Assembly: GCA_900617975.1 (NCBI GenBank)
Contig: UZAE01000837.1
Location: 1 to 17,725 of the forward strand
Source: Rodentolepis nana
Taxonomy: Eukaryota > Platyhelminthes > Cestoda > Cyclophyllidea > Hymenolepididae
DNA: 17,725 nt
Reading direction: 5' to 3'
Below are positions 17,478-17,725 of this stretch, piece by piece (position 1 is the first letter of the stretch; the number at the start of each line of letters is the position of its first letter). The notes under the pieces are model-generated. The model did no database searches, was not told where the DNA came from, and saw only the letters and a program-made list of their open reading frames with translations. Position numbers and translations under genes: made by a program.

Positions 17478-17725
17478 ATGATTAGCTTTGAAAAAGGCTA
17501 TAAGAAAAATCGCCCTCGTCAGGGCGAATCACAATGTCTTCAGATCCTCCAGTGGAATGCTGGAGGAATGTCTCCGGACAAAAAGATCCAAATACAGAAA
17601 ATCCTGCAAACCTATGATGTAGACATTTTCACAATTATGGAAGCTAACATTTCGGATGACAAACTGAAGTATTACCAATTCCCAGGTTACACCCTGTACA
17701 GTCTACCTAAATACCGGCAAGTTGC
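17478..17725 (+). CDS. Retrotransposon polyprotein, N-terminal APE-type endonuclease, partial
   Basis: Eighty-two codons are open from ATG 17478 to the window end. An in-frame TGA at 17463-17465 lies just upstream, so this ATG is the first available start. After about 20 basic N-terminal residues, LQILQWNAGGM carries the first endonuclease block, with the Asn expected to help bind metal. VDIFTIMEANIS carries the second block, in which the Glu corresponds to the catalytic E of the usual QET motif. The residues YYQFPGYTLY and KYRQV follow, typical of the next strand. In this family the enzyme nicks target DNA to prime reverse transcription. The frame is intact as far as seen; the reverse transcriptase is beyond the edge. 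Confidence 0.88.
   Translation, partial: MISFEKGYKKNRPRQGESQCLQILQWNAGGMSPDKKIQIQKILQTYDVDIFTIMEANISDDKLKYYQFPGYTLYSLPKYRQV

Larger units (their letters stand above)
17374..17725 (+). mobile_element. Non-LTR (LINE-type) retrotransposon, 5' part, running off the right edge
   Basis: The element starts with an HDV-like ribozyme (17374-17446), a known way for several LINE families to define a full-length 5' end. After 31 nt comes an ORF that opens directly into an APE-type endonuclease. With only 104 nt before the ATG there is no room for a separate upstream ORF1, suggesting a single-ORF element, or one whose first ORF is the endonuclease-bearing one. It lies in sense orientation in the last visible GOGAT intron. 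The clade (RTE, CR1, Jockey or other) cannot be assigned without the reverse transcriptase. Confidence 0.85.

Overview
This window is a piece of a eukaryotic, most likely invertebrate animal, nuclear genome. Protein-coding sequence occurs only as short blocks bounded by splice sites and separated by AT-rich introns. No bacterial-style gene packing, ribosome binding sites or operons are seen. The host could be a flatworm or another lophotrochozoan; this is a guess from the gene type, intron style and retrotransposon, and I cannot prove it from the sequence.

The window is dominated by one gene on the + strand: glutamate synthase (GOGAT, two-subunit-fused NADH type). Fourteen exons between 3555 and 16906 join without a stop or frame break into 1,406 codons. 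They run from the central domain, through the FMN/2-oxoglutarate barrel with its 3Fe-4S cysteines and the GXGXG beta-helix, into the start of the fused small subunit (two 4Fe-4S cysteine motifs and the first dinucleotide-binding GxGxxG). The N-terminal glutaminase domain and the C-terminal two thirds of the small subunit are not visible. The gene is therefore partial at both ends and must continue into the flanks if intact. Twelve of the fourteen visible splice donors, counting the one that opens the last intron, are GT. The introns after exons 4 and 10 need a GC donor (both G|GCGAGT) to keep frame.

The most striking content is at the two edges. At 17374-17446 (+) and 250-322 (-) lie two 73-nt sequences, in inverted orientation about 17 kb apart. 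Both fold on paper into the nested double pseudoknot of a hepatitis-delta-virus-like self-cleaving ribozyme: P1, P1.1, P2, P3, P4, a cleavage-site G.U pair and the J4/2 catalytic C. The two copies differ by compensatory base changes in P1 and P2. The right copy is the 5' end of a non-LTR (LINE-type) retrotransposon whose ORF starts 31 nt after the ribozyme and encodes the start of an APE-type endonuclease; it runs off the window. The left copy heads an unidentified sequence that runs off the left edge.

Layout: 1-322, left ribozyme and the sequence downstream of it (- strand); 323-3554, non-coding sequence with no recognisable exon; 3555-16906, GOGAT exons and introns (intron 1 is 3.9 kb, others 66-1,087 bp); 16907-17373, the start of the next intron; 17374-17725, the 5' part of the non-LTR element, in sense orientation to GOGAT. 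Long G or C homopolymers, a perfect 13-bp hairpin and a 16-bp palindrome are scattered in the non-coding sequence. No tRNA, rRNA, CRISPR array or promoter could be supported.
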